In this document: positions 22,165 to 35,189 of the stretch, piece after piece
How positions within the stretch are numbered: the first letter of the stretch is position 1
Layout: each line of letters opens with the position of its first letter
From: Cheilinus undulatus
Taxonomy: Eukaryota > Chordata > Actinopteri > Labriformes > Labridae
Direction: 5' to 3'
Length of the DNA stretch: 64,000 bases
Assembly: GCF_018320785.1 (NCBI RefSeq)
Contig: NC_054865.1
Span: 45,034,898-45,098,897 of the forward strand
Notes under the pieces: model-generated
Seen by the model: only the letters and a program-made list of their open reading frames with translations
Database searches by the model: none
What the model was told of the DNA's origin: nothing
Translations under genes and position numbers: made by a program

Positions 22165-23031
22165 ACCTTTGCAGTATCTATTTGCAAACACTTGTGATAC
22201 AAAATTCTGAAGAGCTCAGTGACTCAAAGTGTGATACTGTGATGAATGCTACCTTTGTAATAAGACAGTTTGTGAAATTTCATCCCTGCTGGAAATTTCT
22301 CTGTCAACTGTACGTGATATAATAAGAAAGTAGAAGCGTTTAGGAACAACAGCAACTCAGCCATGAAGCAGAGGACTGCGTAAATTCACAGAGCTCAGTC
22401 AATGACTGCTTAGGTGCATGGTGCGTTAAAGTCACCAATGCTCTGTTGATTCTATAGCTGGAGAGTCCTGAATTTCCACTGTCATTAATGTAAACACATA
22501 AACTGCGTCGGGAGCTTCATGAACGTGGTTCCATGGCCAAGCAGCTGCATGCAAGCCTCAAAAACCAAGTCCCAGCCAAGCATCAGATGGAGTTGTGTAA
22601 AGTGCACAGACACGGGACTGTGGAGCAGTGGAAATGTGTTCTGTGGAGTGATGAATCACTCTCCTAGATGAGGGAGTCTGGGTTTGGCAGATGCCAGGAG
22701 AACAGTACTGTGCCAACTGTAAAGTTTGGTGGAGCAGTAATGATATGGGGCTGTTTTTCAGGGTTTGGGCCAGGCCCCTTATCTCCAGTTAGGGCCAATC
22801 TTAATGCTTAAGCATACCAAGACATTTTGGCCCATGCCATACTTCCAGCTTTGTTGCAATAGTTACGGAAGGCCAAAGAGGCCTGACCTTAACCCCATCA
22901 AGCACCTTTGGGATGAATTGGAACAGAGAGTTCAAGCCAGACCTTCTCCTCCAACATCAGTGCCTGACCTCATAAATGCTCTACAGAATGAATGGGCACA
23001 AATTCCCACAGAAACACTCCAAAATCTCATG
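22165..23031 (+). mobile_element. Tc1-like element (second family), decayed transposase
   Basis: Family wording runs through 'gcaaacacttgtgatac', 'gtttaggaacaacagcaactcagcc' and 'gtgttctgtggagtgatgaatcac' (the LWSDES-type catalytic region). It continues to a frame containing PDLNPIKHLWDELEQRV, the C-terminal DDE hallmark. Several frameshifts are present. The copy is truncated just after 'cactccaaaatctcatg', before its 3' terminus. Confidence 0.8.
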
Positions 23032-24979
23032 TTGTTGTTACAGTGTCTAAGAGGAGATTCCTGACACGTGATATCTTATAGAAACTTATGTAATCAAACA
23101 TGGTTTTCGTGGGCGAACAAACATGGAGGAGGTTGACATCTTTAGCTGACTGTCCAGAAATGTCTTCTATTTAGATGCAGCTAATAAAAGGGAAAAAAGA
23201 GAAGAATAACCTTCATTTTAACTTATGTGCAGTGATGGAGGTAAGCCAACTCAAAGTTCATTCCTTCCTATGAGAATTTCTGTGATTCCAACGTGCCTAT
23301 GAAACTCCTCCTCTTCATAATACTGTTGTCCATTGAAAAAAATGAGCTGTTGTGGTTGATTTCATTGAGACCATATGATCCTGTTACCAAAACTCCCCCT
23401 GAGGTTAGGAATCAAAATTTAGCTTTTCAATAAAATTCAAAAGACTCAGCAATCAAAAAGGAGTTAAAGGTGATCAGGACTTCTGTTATCTATTTAATTC
23501 GTTTTGAGCATTCAGAAGCAAAAGTTCAATGACTCCAGAGAGCAGAAGCCCTGAAAACAACCACGCCTCTCCTTCTCCCTGAACCTCCTAACATCATGTC
23601 CTACACATGAACATGTGAGTGGACACAGTCTCATAAACACACAGCATGAGGGCATCAGATGTCACCCTCTCTGCATGTCAGAAAATGCAGCTTCCTGACA
23701 AAAATATACTCTTACTGTTCTGCTGAAGCCTCCTCCTTTCCTGTTCCTCTTCCAATCGTAAGGTACATCCTGATGGTTCATACATAAATCACTTTAACGT
23801 GTATACGTGCAGGCACATACAGAGATGTTCACTGTGAATTTTGAGCCCCTCCTACTCATCCTTCCTCCCTTTAACTCTATACATTTAAGTTTTTCTTCAC
23901 CTTTCTCCACTACTTTCCACTGCAATGTAACTACACATGGTTTTATATCCTCCTTCATGACTCCTAAACATATTTATCTCATTTCACTTTCATCCATCCC
24001 TCTGTGTTTGCCCATCTCCAGTGCATTAAACTGATTTCCTATCCACCTTAACACACATGTCTTTTGTTAAAGGCATAAAGACAGCTGCTGCAGGAAGCCT
24101 GTCTTGGCAGTGACACTCAGTGGTTGGTGCGGATGTGCCAAAGTGCGTGCGTGTGTTGTGGTCTGTGGTACAATGCTGTTAAATTGAACAGCACAAAGAG
24201 CGTCAAAGAATCCTCTTTCTTCAAGCCGACAGTTCACACGTTCAAACCGCTGAGGCATTCTATGCTCAGTTTAATGACTTCCATACTGAGCTGAAATTAA
24301 ACTAGAGTTTAAAACTGTTTGGGTAGCATGCTGTTTTGCATTTCTATTCACTCGATGGAGCAGGTGGAATTTGCATTAGCACTAAAATAAGTCTAGACTT
24401 CCGGTTACATCTTTGCTTGTGTGCATATTTGCATTTGCAGCGTGTTATTCTTGTGTGTTGCTGAGCCTCCCTCGAGTCTGTTTATGGTCAAACTATGCAG
24501 ACAGGCTATGTCAGAGCACAGCAGCAGACATGGGAATAACAGGCTGAATGATGGGATGAAAATTTAAATTGTTGCCGTAAGTCTGCTAACCATGATTCTC
24601 CAAATAATTTCAGGCCTGAGTTCAGTTCAGTGCTTTATGTCTCACGAGGGAAATTTGATTTACAGTCTACATTTGGCAACACGTGAAACAAAAACACAAC
24701 AGCAGCTGTGGCTAATATCTGAAAATGTAAGCGATTATTTATCACATCGCAAGAGGTAATGAAATCAATGGAAAAGGAAAACACAAGGCCATCTTCATGA
24801 GTGACTTTGGCTCAGTTAGGTAGAGGTGGTCAGCTTGCTCCTGCAGTCACACGTCAGCATGTTAGAGGACAATGCACTTAACACAAATTGCTCGCACTGC
24901 TGCGTTAGTGATGTGTGAATGTGTACAGATGCACATGAATGGAATTAGTCGATACGATGGCCATCAGTTTGTAAATGTC
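23032..24979. other. Intergenic, nothing recognised
   Basis: No reading frame with splice context and no repeat family that I could name. Confidence 0.5.
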
Positions 24980-24982
24980 TAA

Positions 24983-25647
24983 AGGCTGGCTCAGACTACA
25001 CTATGTTTTGGTCGATTACAACGGCATCTATGCAACTAAAATCTTAATCCGTTTTGGCCAATCAGCCTGGTCACACCACAAGTGGGATCCTGACCGCTCA
25101 TGGTTTGCTGATGTCACCACCATCACTGCGACCATCTGAGAGTTCACAGGTCATCGGGGGTGTAGGTCAAAGAGAGTGAATCATAGCTACATCAGAAATG
25201 CTTCATGTGATTCTAACAAGAAGAAAGAAATAAACAATTATAGGCTCTACCCGATGTATCAAGAGGAGGACAATATGCACCGCATATCCTTCAAATAGAA
25301 CTTAAATGTGATCAAAATCACTGTATGTACCCATAAATCCAAAGAGGGAGAATAAGTGTGGGCTTGTATAATGTCACTCTGGTAAATGATGACAGAAAGA
25401 TAAGGAGCAAATGCTCTCCTTTTGGTAGGTGCCAGGATACACGTTGTTGACGTCAGGTCAGGGTATCAAACTAGAAAAACTCGGACATACCAGTCTTGTT
25501 GAATCAGGCTGTGGGCGTCTTGGATGCTTCACACTACAAGACTATTTGTCGTTCCTGCTGCCCAAAATCGGGCCTGAGGTTCAACAGTGAGCTGCCATGT
25601 GCAGTCAGGCCAAAATCTGGCTGAATTAGTGTGGTCTGAGGTGGCCT
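24983..25647. mobile_element. PIF/Harbinger-like non-autonomous element, copy 1
   Basis: The terminal inverted repeats are AGGCTGGCTCAGACTACACT and, at the right end in reverse, AGGCCACCTCAGACCACACT. The element is flanked by TAA on both sides (24980-24982 and 25648-25650). It is 665 bp with no transposase. A second copy with matching internal sequence (for example 'gttgttgacgtcaggtcagggt') is at 61.2-62.1 kb. Confidence 0.7.
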
Positions 25648-25650
25648 TAA

Positions 25651-26849
25651 GTGTGACCTGCGGTGTAATAAGTTCTTTGGGTAGTCAGACTGTCAGAAAA
25701 TGAGTAAGGGTTTGGTGTTCATATTACAAACGGTGCATAACTATTTTAACTGTTGTTTATTCATTACAACAGATTCATCCTTCATACACACATCATTTTC
25801 CACTCTTTAATTAATACTGTGGATATGTTTAATAACACCTAGCACTGATGCAAAGGTAAAGTGTTGTACTTCACTTTGCCTGCTATCTTTGACATCTTGT
25901 GAACAAAGCAAGCATGGCATTCTTTCGATGCATGTACTTCCTGCCACACCACCCAGCCTTCTGAGAAGGAAAACTTAATCACACAAGGAGTGCACACACA
26001 CCACTCAGGAGCGCATGTGTGAAAACAGTTAAAAGAATACCTCCCTTTTCTGACTATTATTCCCTTGGGGTCACACTTTTCTTTTCCCAGTAAAGACTAA
26101 TCCCCTCAAATCACCTTAGGATTAACCTGACATGCTGAGTAGACTGTTTGAAATATCCTTGGCATGGGATCAAATCCATCTGGGCAGCAGCCCATAAACG
26201 GTGTCTGGGAAGGGCTGAACCTTTCAAAAAAGACCTTGAAGGATGATTAGACAAATGCTGTGTTTAGTCACATTCAATATGGGCCAATCAAAGCTAAAAA
26301 AAAAGGGTATGACAGAGAGGGCATGTGCTGACCTGGGGAGTAAAATACGTGACAAAAGCTTGGTTAGCTGTAATTGTTGTTAAACTCTTGCTGAAGCTGG
26401 TCAAGGAAGAGCAGACACATCTTTTCCACCAAAAAAAACAAACAAACTTTGAAGCCATTTTCTTGTTAAAAAAAAAAAAAAAAAGGAATTGTCCAGTTCT
26501 GATAAGACTGCTAGCAAAGCTAAACCCATGTTAGTAGTAGCACTGAAATCTGGTGCATGTCCAATACCTACCAAGCCAAAGCAAAACACAGATTTCAGTG
26601 CTTCATTTCAGTACGCTACCACCTCAACACAACCCTACCACTCCAACGAAAGGCACAAAATATCTTACAGAATCGATGTACATTTTTGTAGGCCTACACT
26701 TGTCTTATTTCAACATAGCATAAAGGTCTTATTCATTTTGCTGTTTGTGCAACATCCCTGCTCTGCTTGCATGTTTCCTTGTTCTATTTGCTTAGAGTTG
26801 TCTGTGATGCAGTGCCAGTTTAAGGAAAGCCATGGTGGTGGCAAAAGTA
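25651..26849. other. Intergenic, nothing recognised
   Basis: A poly-A run occurs at 26469-26484. Open frames here have no exon context. Confidence 0.45.
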
Positions 26850-27680
26850 GCAAGTGCAGGGCAGGAAGGCTACATCAAAGCAGTGTCCAAGAGCTGTGGG
26901 GGCGGTGGACAGCATGGGAACGTCTCCTGGACAGGCCAATGTCATGGTCTGACCTGTGGAATATCCCCCAGCGTAGGCTCAGCTTCCTGATGCATCAACA
27001 TATCACACCCTATCTTGTTGCTGTAACTTCCACCATCTGGCAAGCACAGCAAGGCTCCTCTCACCTGGCAATGGATGGAGCATGAAAGTGGACCTTGGGA
27101 TGGAGATTGTCGAAACATCTCTTTGGCTAGACATAGTGATATGGTCCACGGCTAACAAAATGGCCCTGCTAGTGGAACTTACTGTCCCATGGGAGGAGGG
27201 TCTGGGTGCTGCCCATGAGCAAAAACGGGCGAAATACTCAGACCTGGCGACAGAGTGCAGGGAGGCTGTGGGAGTGGGTTGTAGGGTCTTTGTTTGCTCC
27301 TTAACCGCTCCTCTGATTTGTGATATAGGATAAACAGGAGCTGGGCATCAGAGACCATTGAAAGAGCCAACTGAGGAAGAGGCAGCTTCTGGTTGTGGCT
27401 GAGGAGGAAGGAGAAGAGTTGGGTGCAAAATAACACCTAGGGCATCAGCAAGGTGACAAAGAGAGGTTCCTGCAACCACTCTGCCTCTGGGAGATGTATC
27501 GGGTTTAAAGGAGCGAAACATCCAGGATGGGTGGTCCTCAACTGATGACCGGCTGAGGCCCAAAGAGGTGTTGAGGAAGGCATCTCCTGGAGTAGGCATT
27601 CTGGGAGCACACCTGCAAGCATAGGCACCGTTGGAGGTGCAACAGGAAGAAATGCCCAGCAGGAAGACCACCAGTTTGTT
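26850..27680 (+). pseudogene. Decayed 3' end of a retroelement with an endonuclease-like C-terminal domain
   Basis: Near 27100-27330 the plus strand encodes DIVIWSTANKMALLVELTVP followed by WEEGLGAAHEQKRAKYSDLA and a GCRVF motif. This pattern (a D-I-V strand, then ELTVPWE, then a charged helix and VGCRGF) recurs in teleost non-LTR retroelement ORFs and resembles a PD-(D/E)XK nuclease core. Weak remnants continue on both sides in shifted frames: VQELWGRWTAWERLL-type sequence upstream, and a FWLWLRRKEKSW-type stretch near 27390 downstream. It is broken by frameshifts and stops. The element class is inferred from memory. Confidence 0.5.
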
Positions 27681-27689
27681 TTTTTACCC

Positions 27690-27795
27690 CTTGCCAAATT
27701 GGGATCTTTCTGGATCTGTCTGGATCCAGGAATTTTTTAAAGGATTCCTTACTATTGGGAGTTGGGGCTAATCGTGGAGGTCTGCGCTCTTCAAG
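27690..27795 (-). repeat. Interspersed repeat with 'gagcgcagacctcc' core
   Basis: On the minus strand this reads through 'gaagagcgcagacctccacgattagccc', 'cccaatagtaaggaatcctttaaaaaattcctggatcc'. The same repeat in plus orientation lies inside the hAT element at 35.9-36.1 kb, so the two copies support each other. Confidence 0.6.
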
Positions 27796-29423
27796 TGCTT
27801 TTCTAGTTTTTTATGTTTAGTATTTTCTAATGTTGTTGACCATTGTCACATTTTGTCTCTTAAAAGCATTGATTCAGGCACCGTTTAGGCACTGGTGTCA
27901 TTTAAAAAGTTATGTAGCACTAGTATCATAGGGGAAATAAAGAGTTACCCAACCCCATAGCTACCACCTCGTTCTCCTCAAATGATGCTGATTGGTCGAT
28001 TCATTCTCTGACTGGGAACGAGTGTTTCAGCTTGTTTTGCAAGATGGACTGCCCTGATGAAAGACACCGAATGTGGTTAGTCTTTCTGCTTTGCAAGGTT
28101 AATTTAGGATCTCATGCCAAGCTAACACAGCCACTCTCTTCACTGAACATGCAGCCAAAATGAACGTCAACCAACCATCAACAAGCTGGCCCATGAAGTT
28201 GCTAAGTCCTCATGCATCACTTCAGTGGTATAAATGTAATGGCTGAATACTGAATCTTGATCCTTTACACAGCTGAAAAAGTCATCATATGAATGCAACA
28301 CTCTGTTTAAAACATCACTGACAAATCCTGCAGTGCAGTCGTTCAAATTACAGCCTTATGAAAATATTAACAACAAAACAGACAAGGAGTGACAATAAGG
28401 TTCACATGCAAAGCAAAGCTTTTTAGATACACGCTTGCACAAACTCCTCTAAACTGCATGCAGGCTAGTCCGCATGTCAACACTTGTTAATCATACACAG
28501 CTCATTCCCTCCGATCCCTCTGCACTCGCTCAGTGTTGGTTAATAACTGAGACGGAGGGTGTCTCCTGACATTATAAAGGATCAGGTCCCACAGAGCTGC
28601 AGTTTCAGGTCGGGTCTGAAAGCACGAGGTGGAGATTTTTCTTTTAATGCAACACTTTGGCAGATAAAAGCAGGGAGGAGCCCCTAAAGACTTCAGTGTG
28701 ATCCAGCTGCAAACAGATCATGGTTAAGGTATTGCAGCAGCATGACTGATTACACTGCTGCTCTGCCTGAACAAAAACACCACAGTGGATGTCACTGTGA
28801 GCATGTGTGTTCCTGTGTGAGGGTAGGAGTCTGTTTGAACAGTACAATAGCTCTATTCCAGCACCTTAATTACCTTCTGCTAATGAGTCCAGTCTGATAG
28901 ATATGAACAGCTGGGAGCAGAGGAAGAAAAGAGAGATGGAAATAATGTTGACAACATGCCAAAACCAAGACACAAGGCCTGCCCACACGTGTGCTTTTAG
29001 CCATAGTTTGTGCTTACATTTGCAAAGGCTCACCTTGAAGGATTACTGAAGGTGTTAGAAGGTCCAAACACATTTTAGTCATTCCTCAGACCGCTAATTT
29101 AATTCAGGACTTAGCTAAAAATTGGTTAAAGAACATTAAAGCTTCACTAATCCCTGCTGTAATGATTGGATCAGTGTATGAGACAGTTGTTCCTTTGGCT
29201 CATGAAGCATTTTAATCTCTCACAGCCTGGTGTTTTGATAGTTTTAACCACAGCTTTACTGTTTTAGTTCTATGTCACTGCTCTGTATCAGAGCTAATGT
29301 GGCAGTCAGTAGGGGCCAGATCATCTGCCCGAGCCTGAGGCCGGTCTGATGTGGCCCATTGCCTGGAACCGGGCCGGGCTTAGGGGGAGTCAAAAACAAC
29401 ATGGCAGACAAGGCAGGTTAACT
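27796..29423. other. Intergenic, nothing recognised
   Basis: Apart from a GC-rich patch near 29310-29390 that resembles a fragment of a DNA repeat, I see no gene or repeat to name. Confidence 0.45.
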
Positions 29424-31050
29424 ACAGTGTTGTGAAAAAGAATTTGCCCCTTCTTATGTTTTTGCACATTTGTCACACTTAAATGTTTAAGATCATCAAA
29501 TTAATTAGACAAAGATAACCCAAGTAAATACAAATTACAGTTTTTAAATGATGATTCCATTTATTAAGGGAAAAAAGCCTTTGAAACCTTCCCGACCGTA
29601 TGAGAAAAAATCATAACATACTAACTGGCTTTATCACCCTTTATGGAAACAACTGCAAGCAGACTAATTTTGGCTCAAGTGATTGTAGTGTGAAGACAAC
29701 TGTCACTGATTAATTGGTATTCCTGGCTACCATTGCACCATTAAGACAAAAGAACCCTCCAAGCAAGTCAGAGAAAAGGTTACTGGAAAGTATAAAGCCA
29801 AAAACACACCAGAGCTTTATCTATGAATAAGAACACACCAGCTGTGCCCATGGACGTGTAAGCTGTGGCACTTTACACCTCTGGCCTAGTCCCAGCACAG
29901 CTGACCGCAGCTGGCAAGTATTTTCCTGAGAGAACAGTTTTGTCTATATTAGCTGTCATAGTAGCAGCTCTGTCTGAGCGTACAGAAACAGAAATTTAGA
30001 GCCATTTCTAGTTCAACGTGTAGAATAAGCAGGAGTCCTCAGCTCTTGGTGAAATACCACTATTCCAATCATTTTTTCACTTTTCACAGGCTCTCGGCTC
30101 TGGTAACAAGTGCCCGGATCAGCAGTGACTGGTGGCTGGTGCTGCGCTCGGCAACTGACGCACATCAAATGACGCTCCACAACAGTGTGGTGCCAGTGTA
30201 TTTTGGGCCTAAGTCAGGGGAAAAGGCATTGAACATCCCCAGGAGCTCAGTTAAATCCTTCAAGGAGTTGAGGGAATATAGCACATGTATAAATCTGCCT
30301 AGATCAGGCTGTTCTCACAAACTGAGGGACCATGCAAGATATAGACTAGTGAGAGAGGCCACCAAGACACCTACATCCTTTATTCCCTTCAGATAAGATG
30401 CTGTTTGGTTGTCACCAAACACTGCACAACCACAAACACACAATCCCCAATGTGAAGCACAGTGGTGGCAGCATCATGCTGTGATGCTGTGGCCTGGAGG
30501 CTTGTAAAGGTAGAGGGTAAAATATGGTAAAATCCTGGAGGACAATCTTATTCAGTCTGCAAGAGATCTACAGCTTGGGAGAAGATTTATTTTCCAGCAA
30601 GAGAATGACCCAAGGCATACAGAGAAAATTACACAGAAATTATTTAAGGACAACAAGGTGAATGTGGCTGACTCAAAGCCCAGACCTCAATCCAATACAA
30701 AATTTCAGCTGGACTTGATAGGGGCTGTTCACACCTGATCCCTGTGCAAACTGACAAAGGTTGAGCAATTTAGCAAAGAAGAATTACATAAAATTTCAGT
30801 GTCCTGAAGTGCAAGCCTGATTGAAACCTATCCACACAGACCCAGCGCTGTGATTGCAGCCAAAGGTGCATCTACTAAATACTGACTTGAAGGAGCTAAA
30901 TATTTATATATAAATCTGATTTGACATTAAAGAGGCTTTTCTGTTAAAAAAAAAAACTGCCAAAAAGTCTTGTTATATTGAATATGATTGATTTATGAAA
31001 TCAATATAAGGCTAAACATCTAAGGGGTTGAATATTTTTGTAGGCACCGT
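29424..31050 (+). mobile_element. Mosaic Tc1-like element
   Basis: The left end reads TACAGTGTTGTGAAAAAGAA, a different Tc1-type terminus from the right end (GAATATTTTTGTAGGCACC). After about 29680 it carries the 5' region of the first Tc1 family. At 30190-30395 is a transposase N-terminal segment (NIPRSSVKSFKEL, REATKTPT), then a jump to the catalytic and C-terminal region (AGTGGTGGCAGCATCATGCT; QQENDPRHTEK-type) and the 3' terminus. About 29860-30180 is unrelated sequence. The frame is broken throughout. Confidence 0.65.
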
Positions 31051-32034
31051 AGACATTTGAATTTGTATCTATCTAAATTATCTACTAATTCTACCAACAG
31101 CAAATATAAAACTACTTCTTTGCCCCCTTAAATCAGGGCTATATGATTCTACGTAAATCAACAAGTGCTAATCTTTCACATCCTCTGTGCTCTCTGCTGC
31201 TGCAAAGCCAGGCTGTGTGTTACAGTGTGCGTTAGGACAGCAGATCAGGTCTGAGATCAGCCAGAACATAGGCTAATATAATTACTCGCTTACTTGAAGT
31301 TGGGCCAAACTGGCTGCAGGCCATTTCCTGCTGCAACCCCTGATCCAGACTGTACGTACTCAATATTACAACACTTCAGCCTTGAGCTTGATAGATTACA
31401 CTGAAAAACACACGTGAACTGCAATCAGTCCTCTTTCAGAAACAGCTCAGGCACAGATCCTTGGAGGAAATGTTGGATTACAGGCGTATCCCACCGAGAC
31501 AACTGTAATATGAGCATCAATCTTAGTCAAAAACTCTGTGCTGATTTTTGGTTTTTAGGAGTGAATTCTCTGGAAAAGTCATTGTTTTGATGCTGTTACA
31601 GTTCATGAGAAATGATTTGAAGGAATGCAGCAGGGTGAGCGAGGTTAACTGCTCTTAGATGAGGTGATGTCATAGATTTGATCGATCAAATCAAATTATT
31701 CCAGTCAAGTGAGTTATTCTTTCTTTATCAGAAAGAAAACAGAAAAAAAGACTGATATTCTCTGTTTAGACATGCTGTGGAATGAGGAAATGTTTTAAAG
31801 AGATCACACACAATAGATGTTGGAAATAATGCATAACCCCGACAGGAAAAAAGAAAATAGCCTGGAACTGTGGAACAACATTCCCACCGTCATAAAAACA
31901 TGGAAAACCCCTTTGTCAGAGTGACGCAGAGGTCTCCCACCTGCTGCGAACACACCCAGTCTCACACGGACGCTCTCATTAGCCCGACGTGCTCCACACT
32001 TCCTGCTGGTCAGTGATTGTGCCCTGGTTAAGGG
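31051..32034. other. Intergenic, nothing recognised
   Basis: No supported gene. The right end approaches an X-box-like site at 32035. Confidence 0.45.
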
Positions 32035-32048
32035 GTTACCAAGGCAAC
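32035..32048. promoter_or_regulatory. X-box-like (RFX) palindrome
   Basis: GTTACCAAGGCAAC is a near-perfect match to the RFX X-box (GTTRCCNNGGYAAC). It lies about 16 kb beyond CCDC81 and 22 kb before PRSS23, close to no identified start site. Whether it is functional is unknown. Confidence 0.35.
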
Positions 32049-32295
32049 AGTTGTTCTGTGGGAGTAAGGAGTGGAGAAAGAGGTCAGAAGACGGCTAAAG
32101 AGAGAAGTTTGTCTGAGGTGGACACAGAGGCAGACTGGACCACAACAATCTGGTGTTTACTCAAACATCAGACTATTACCTCTGACAAGGATCATAAAGA
32201 TTTATCACTGCGGGAGCAGTATAAGAGGCTCTTATTCTTGGTCAGTTATCCTGGTGTCCACTTAGTCACAAGGTTAAAAGACCAAGTGGTTAAGC

Positions 32296-32452
32296 GCAGA
32301 TGGCCTAGTGGTTGGGCTGCGCCCCATGTGCGTGGTGGCCCAGCTTCAAGTCCAGCCTGTGGCTCATTCAACATGTGCTATTCCCTGCTCTCATCCCTGT
32401 TTCTGTCTCTGTCCACTGTCCTATATCTGTAATTAAGGCAAAAAAAAAAATC
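32296..32452 (+). mobile_element. tRNA-derived SINE
   Basis: The tRNA-like head 'gcagatggcctagtggttgggctgcg' and a B-box-like 'cttcaagtccagc' are followed by the body 'ctctgtccactgtcctat' and a poly-A tail. It shares its tail with the SINE at 9.24-9.43 kb. Confidence 0.7.
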
Positions 32453-33141
32453 TTTAAAAAAGGGAAAAAAGACAGAGTGGTGATATCTGGTGTTGAAAAT
32501 GAAAAAACTTGGCTACAGAGGCCAAAGAATCCATGTTATGTCATATTAAACCACCGTCTTTACACCAACCAGTTTACAGCACATTAACATGTCTGTAGCC
32601 TGGTGCAGATGTCAAATTTCACGTTTGCTCATTTCATTAGTTTTATCTTTCTTTTAGAGCTTGTCGCTCAAACTATGAGTTCAGCATAGATTTGCATAAC
32701 AAGGGCCGTGGCTGAGTTGACTCACAGGTAAGCCCATAGCTGTTTGCCAGGATGCCATAGGTCCACCCCAACTCCACCTGTTTACTGTTTCTAAATTGAC
32801 TGAAGGTAAGGCAGAGACTTCAATTCCAATATGGCAACCACTATTTTTTGGCCTCCTGACTCATCTATAGAAACCAAAGGATAGCATTAGTGAGGTTGCT
32901 GTCACACCTAACCTGTTTGGTTCTGTTAAACACAAGTCTGTTTGCTGAGTTGGTGCAATATGTTTGCACTGGTGTGAAAGCTTTCAATTAAACGGACAAA
33001 GGTCTGGACGAATCAACCACACCATGCCTGCTTGAGTCTCAGTCTGCTTTTATTCAGACTTTAACAGACCTTGTTCTGACCCAACTGCAGGAAGTATTAA
33101 GCTTGTTTGGATTCAACCAGCTCCTATAGCCTGTAAAATAG
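32453..33141. other. Intergenic, nothing recognised
   Basis: No supported gene or repeat was found between the SINE and the next Tc1-like copy. Confidence 0.45.
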
Positions 33142-34070
33142 ACACTATATTGACTAAAGTAATTAGCCATCTGACCATTACACCAGCAGGGACTGTAATG
33201 ACACTGTATACAAATCCATGTACTCTAATAAGAAGTTTGCAGCTATAACATCCTCCACTCTTCTTGGGAAGGATTCCACAAGATTTTAGAGGTTTATGTG
33301 TGAATTTGTGCCCATTCATTCTGAAGAGCATTTATGAGCTCAGACACTGATGTTGGACAAGAAGGCCTGGCTAAAACTCTGTTCCACTTCATCCTAAAGG
33401 TGCTTGACAGGGTTTCACACTGAAATTCATCAAATCATGTCTTTATAATCTGGGTTTGTGCACTGGGGCACAGTCAATTGGAACAGAAAAGGGTCTTCTA
33501 CAAACTGTTGCCACAAAGTTGGATGCATAGCATGGTCCAAAATGTCTTGGTTTGCTGAAGCATTAAGATTGGCCTTCACTGGAAATAAGGGGCCTATCCC
33601 AAACCCTGAAAAACAGCCTCATACCATTGTCCCTCCTACACCAAACTTCACTGTCAGAAAAATGCAGCTAATGTAGTGGTGTGCTTTTCTCCAGTTCATC
33701 TTACACTTGGCATTAGACTTGGAAATGTGAGGCTTGCATGCAGCTGCTTGGTCATGAAAACCCATTCCATGAAGCTCCTGCTGATCAGTTTTTGTGCTTA
33801 AATGAATGCCAGTGGAAGTTCAGAACTCTTCAGCTATGGAGTCAGCAAAGCACTGTTGACTTTTACACACCATGAGTCTTAGAAGTGGTTGACCCCACTC
33901 TGGGATTTTATGTGGCCCTCTGCTTCATGGCTAAGTTGCTGTTGTTCCTAAACGCTTCCACTTTCAAAAAATATCTCTTACAGTTGATGGTGGAATATCC
34001 AGCAGGGATGAAATTTCACAGCAGTCTGATTGCAAAGATGACATCCACCACAGCCCTATGCATAGGTCAC
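33142..34070 (-). mobile_element. Tc1-like element (second family), 5'-truncated
   Basis: The 3' terminus (ACACTATATTGACTAAAGTA) is at the left. On the minus strand the transposase runs from the C-terminal region ('caagcacctttaggatgaagtggaac') back past the catalytic core to the N-terminal region ('gtggaagcgtttaggaacaacagcaac'). The 5' terminus is missing. Multiple frameshifts are present. The stretch near 33800 serves as the uninterrupted reference for the MITE insertion at 20.49 kb. Confidence 0.75.
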
Positions 34071-35189
34071 ACCCTTCTTACTAGGAGCAAAATTGGGTCT
34101 AAAAACTGTCTTCAAACCTTCTAGCATGTAGTCAGCGTTAGTAATAATGATACCCAGACAAAATCCTAACATCAGCATGGTAAGCTGCCCAAAATGGCAC
34201 TGCAGTAGCTAGTTTAAAGTCAACCATATCACCATCTCTGTTTAGTATTTGTAAATTGGCACCAACTACAGCTGGGGCTCATGGGAATGTTGGTAATTAT
34301 ACATGCATTATACTTTAGATTGAATGAAAACATGCAGATCTTTATGTTAAAATGATTACAGTTCATCCTTGGGGAGACATGGATCACTAAAACACATTCT
34401 GCAGTGAAAGGCTTTGTGTTTGCACACACAGAGGCAGATAAAGCACAGGTGTGGACCTCAGCAGAGTGTTTGTCTCTACTTCCCTATAACTGTGACTTTA
34501 CAACATTACGCTCCATGAAGTTTCCCTCTTGCCAAACACCAGCTGAGTTAATAGTGTTCATGACTGTGAAAGCAGCCATTATCATGTTATGATTCAGGGG
34601 AAAAACATCTCAACCCTCTCAGGGACACATGACTTCTGGAATCACTGAAGAACTTCTGCTTCTTATCATACCACATTAAACGAACACTGAATGAAAACAC
34701 TATCTTTGGGAGGACTGTGAACGTCAACTTTCTAAAACTATTTCTGCAGCCAGATGCCCACTGGATAGTTTTAATGTTTGAGATGTGGGTCATTCTGTTG
34801 AGCTGTACTGAAGTTTACTCTCAGGAGTGAATGCAGTGTTTTCCTTCAGAATTAGTTCAGACAAAATAAATCATGCCTGAAAAAAAGAAATAGTTTCCAT
34901 ATTTTCTACATTAAGTCTGTGTAGTCAATTTACCCCTTATTTACTAGAAATGTTCTTATGAAGCCTTTATCTGTACTTTGATGCTTGTCAGCTTATCAAT
35001 GCATCAGTGGTGGGGATTGATTGATAAAAAGAGTTAAAAAAAATGGCACAAACTGTTTAGTGGCTTTTCTGATTACAGGCTGACTACTGTTGTTTTTTCA
35101 CTAAATACTACCTGTAAGAAAACTTATTATGTCCATATTTTAACTTGTTTATGTGGAGCATTAGTTCATCATGACTTAATGTGCACTAA
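34071..35189. other. Intergenic, nothing recognised
   Basis: No supported gene or repeat. Confidence 0.45.

Noticed and set aside
26489-27085. 198-codon plus-strand frame
   Set aside because: Not one protein: its right part overlaps the decayed retroelement and the left part is AT-rich sequence with no exon context.
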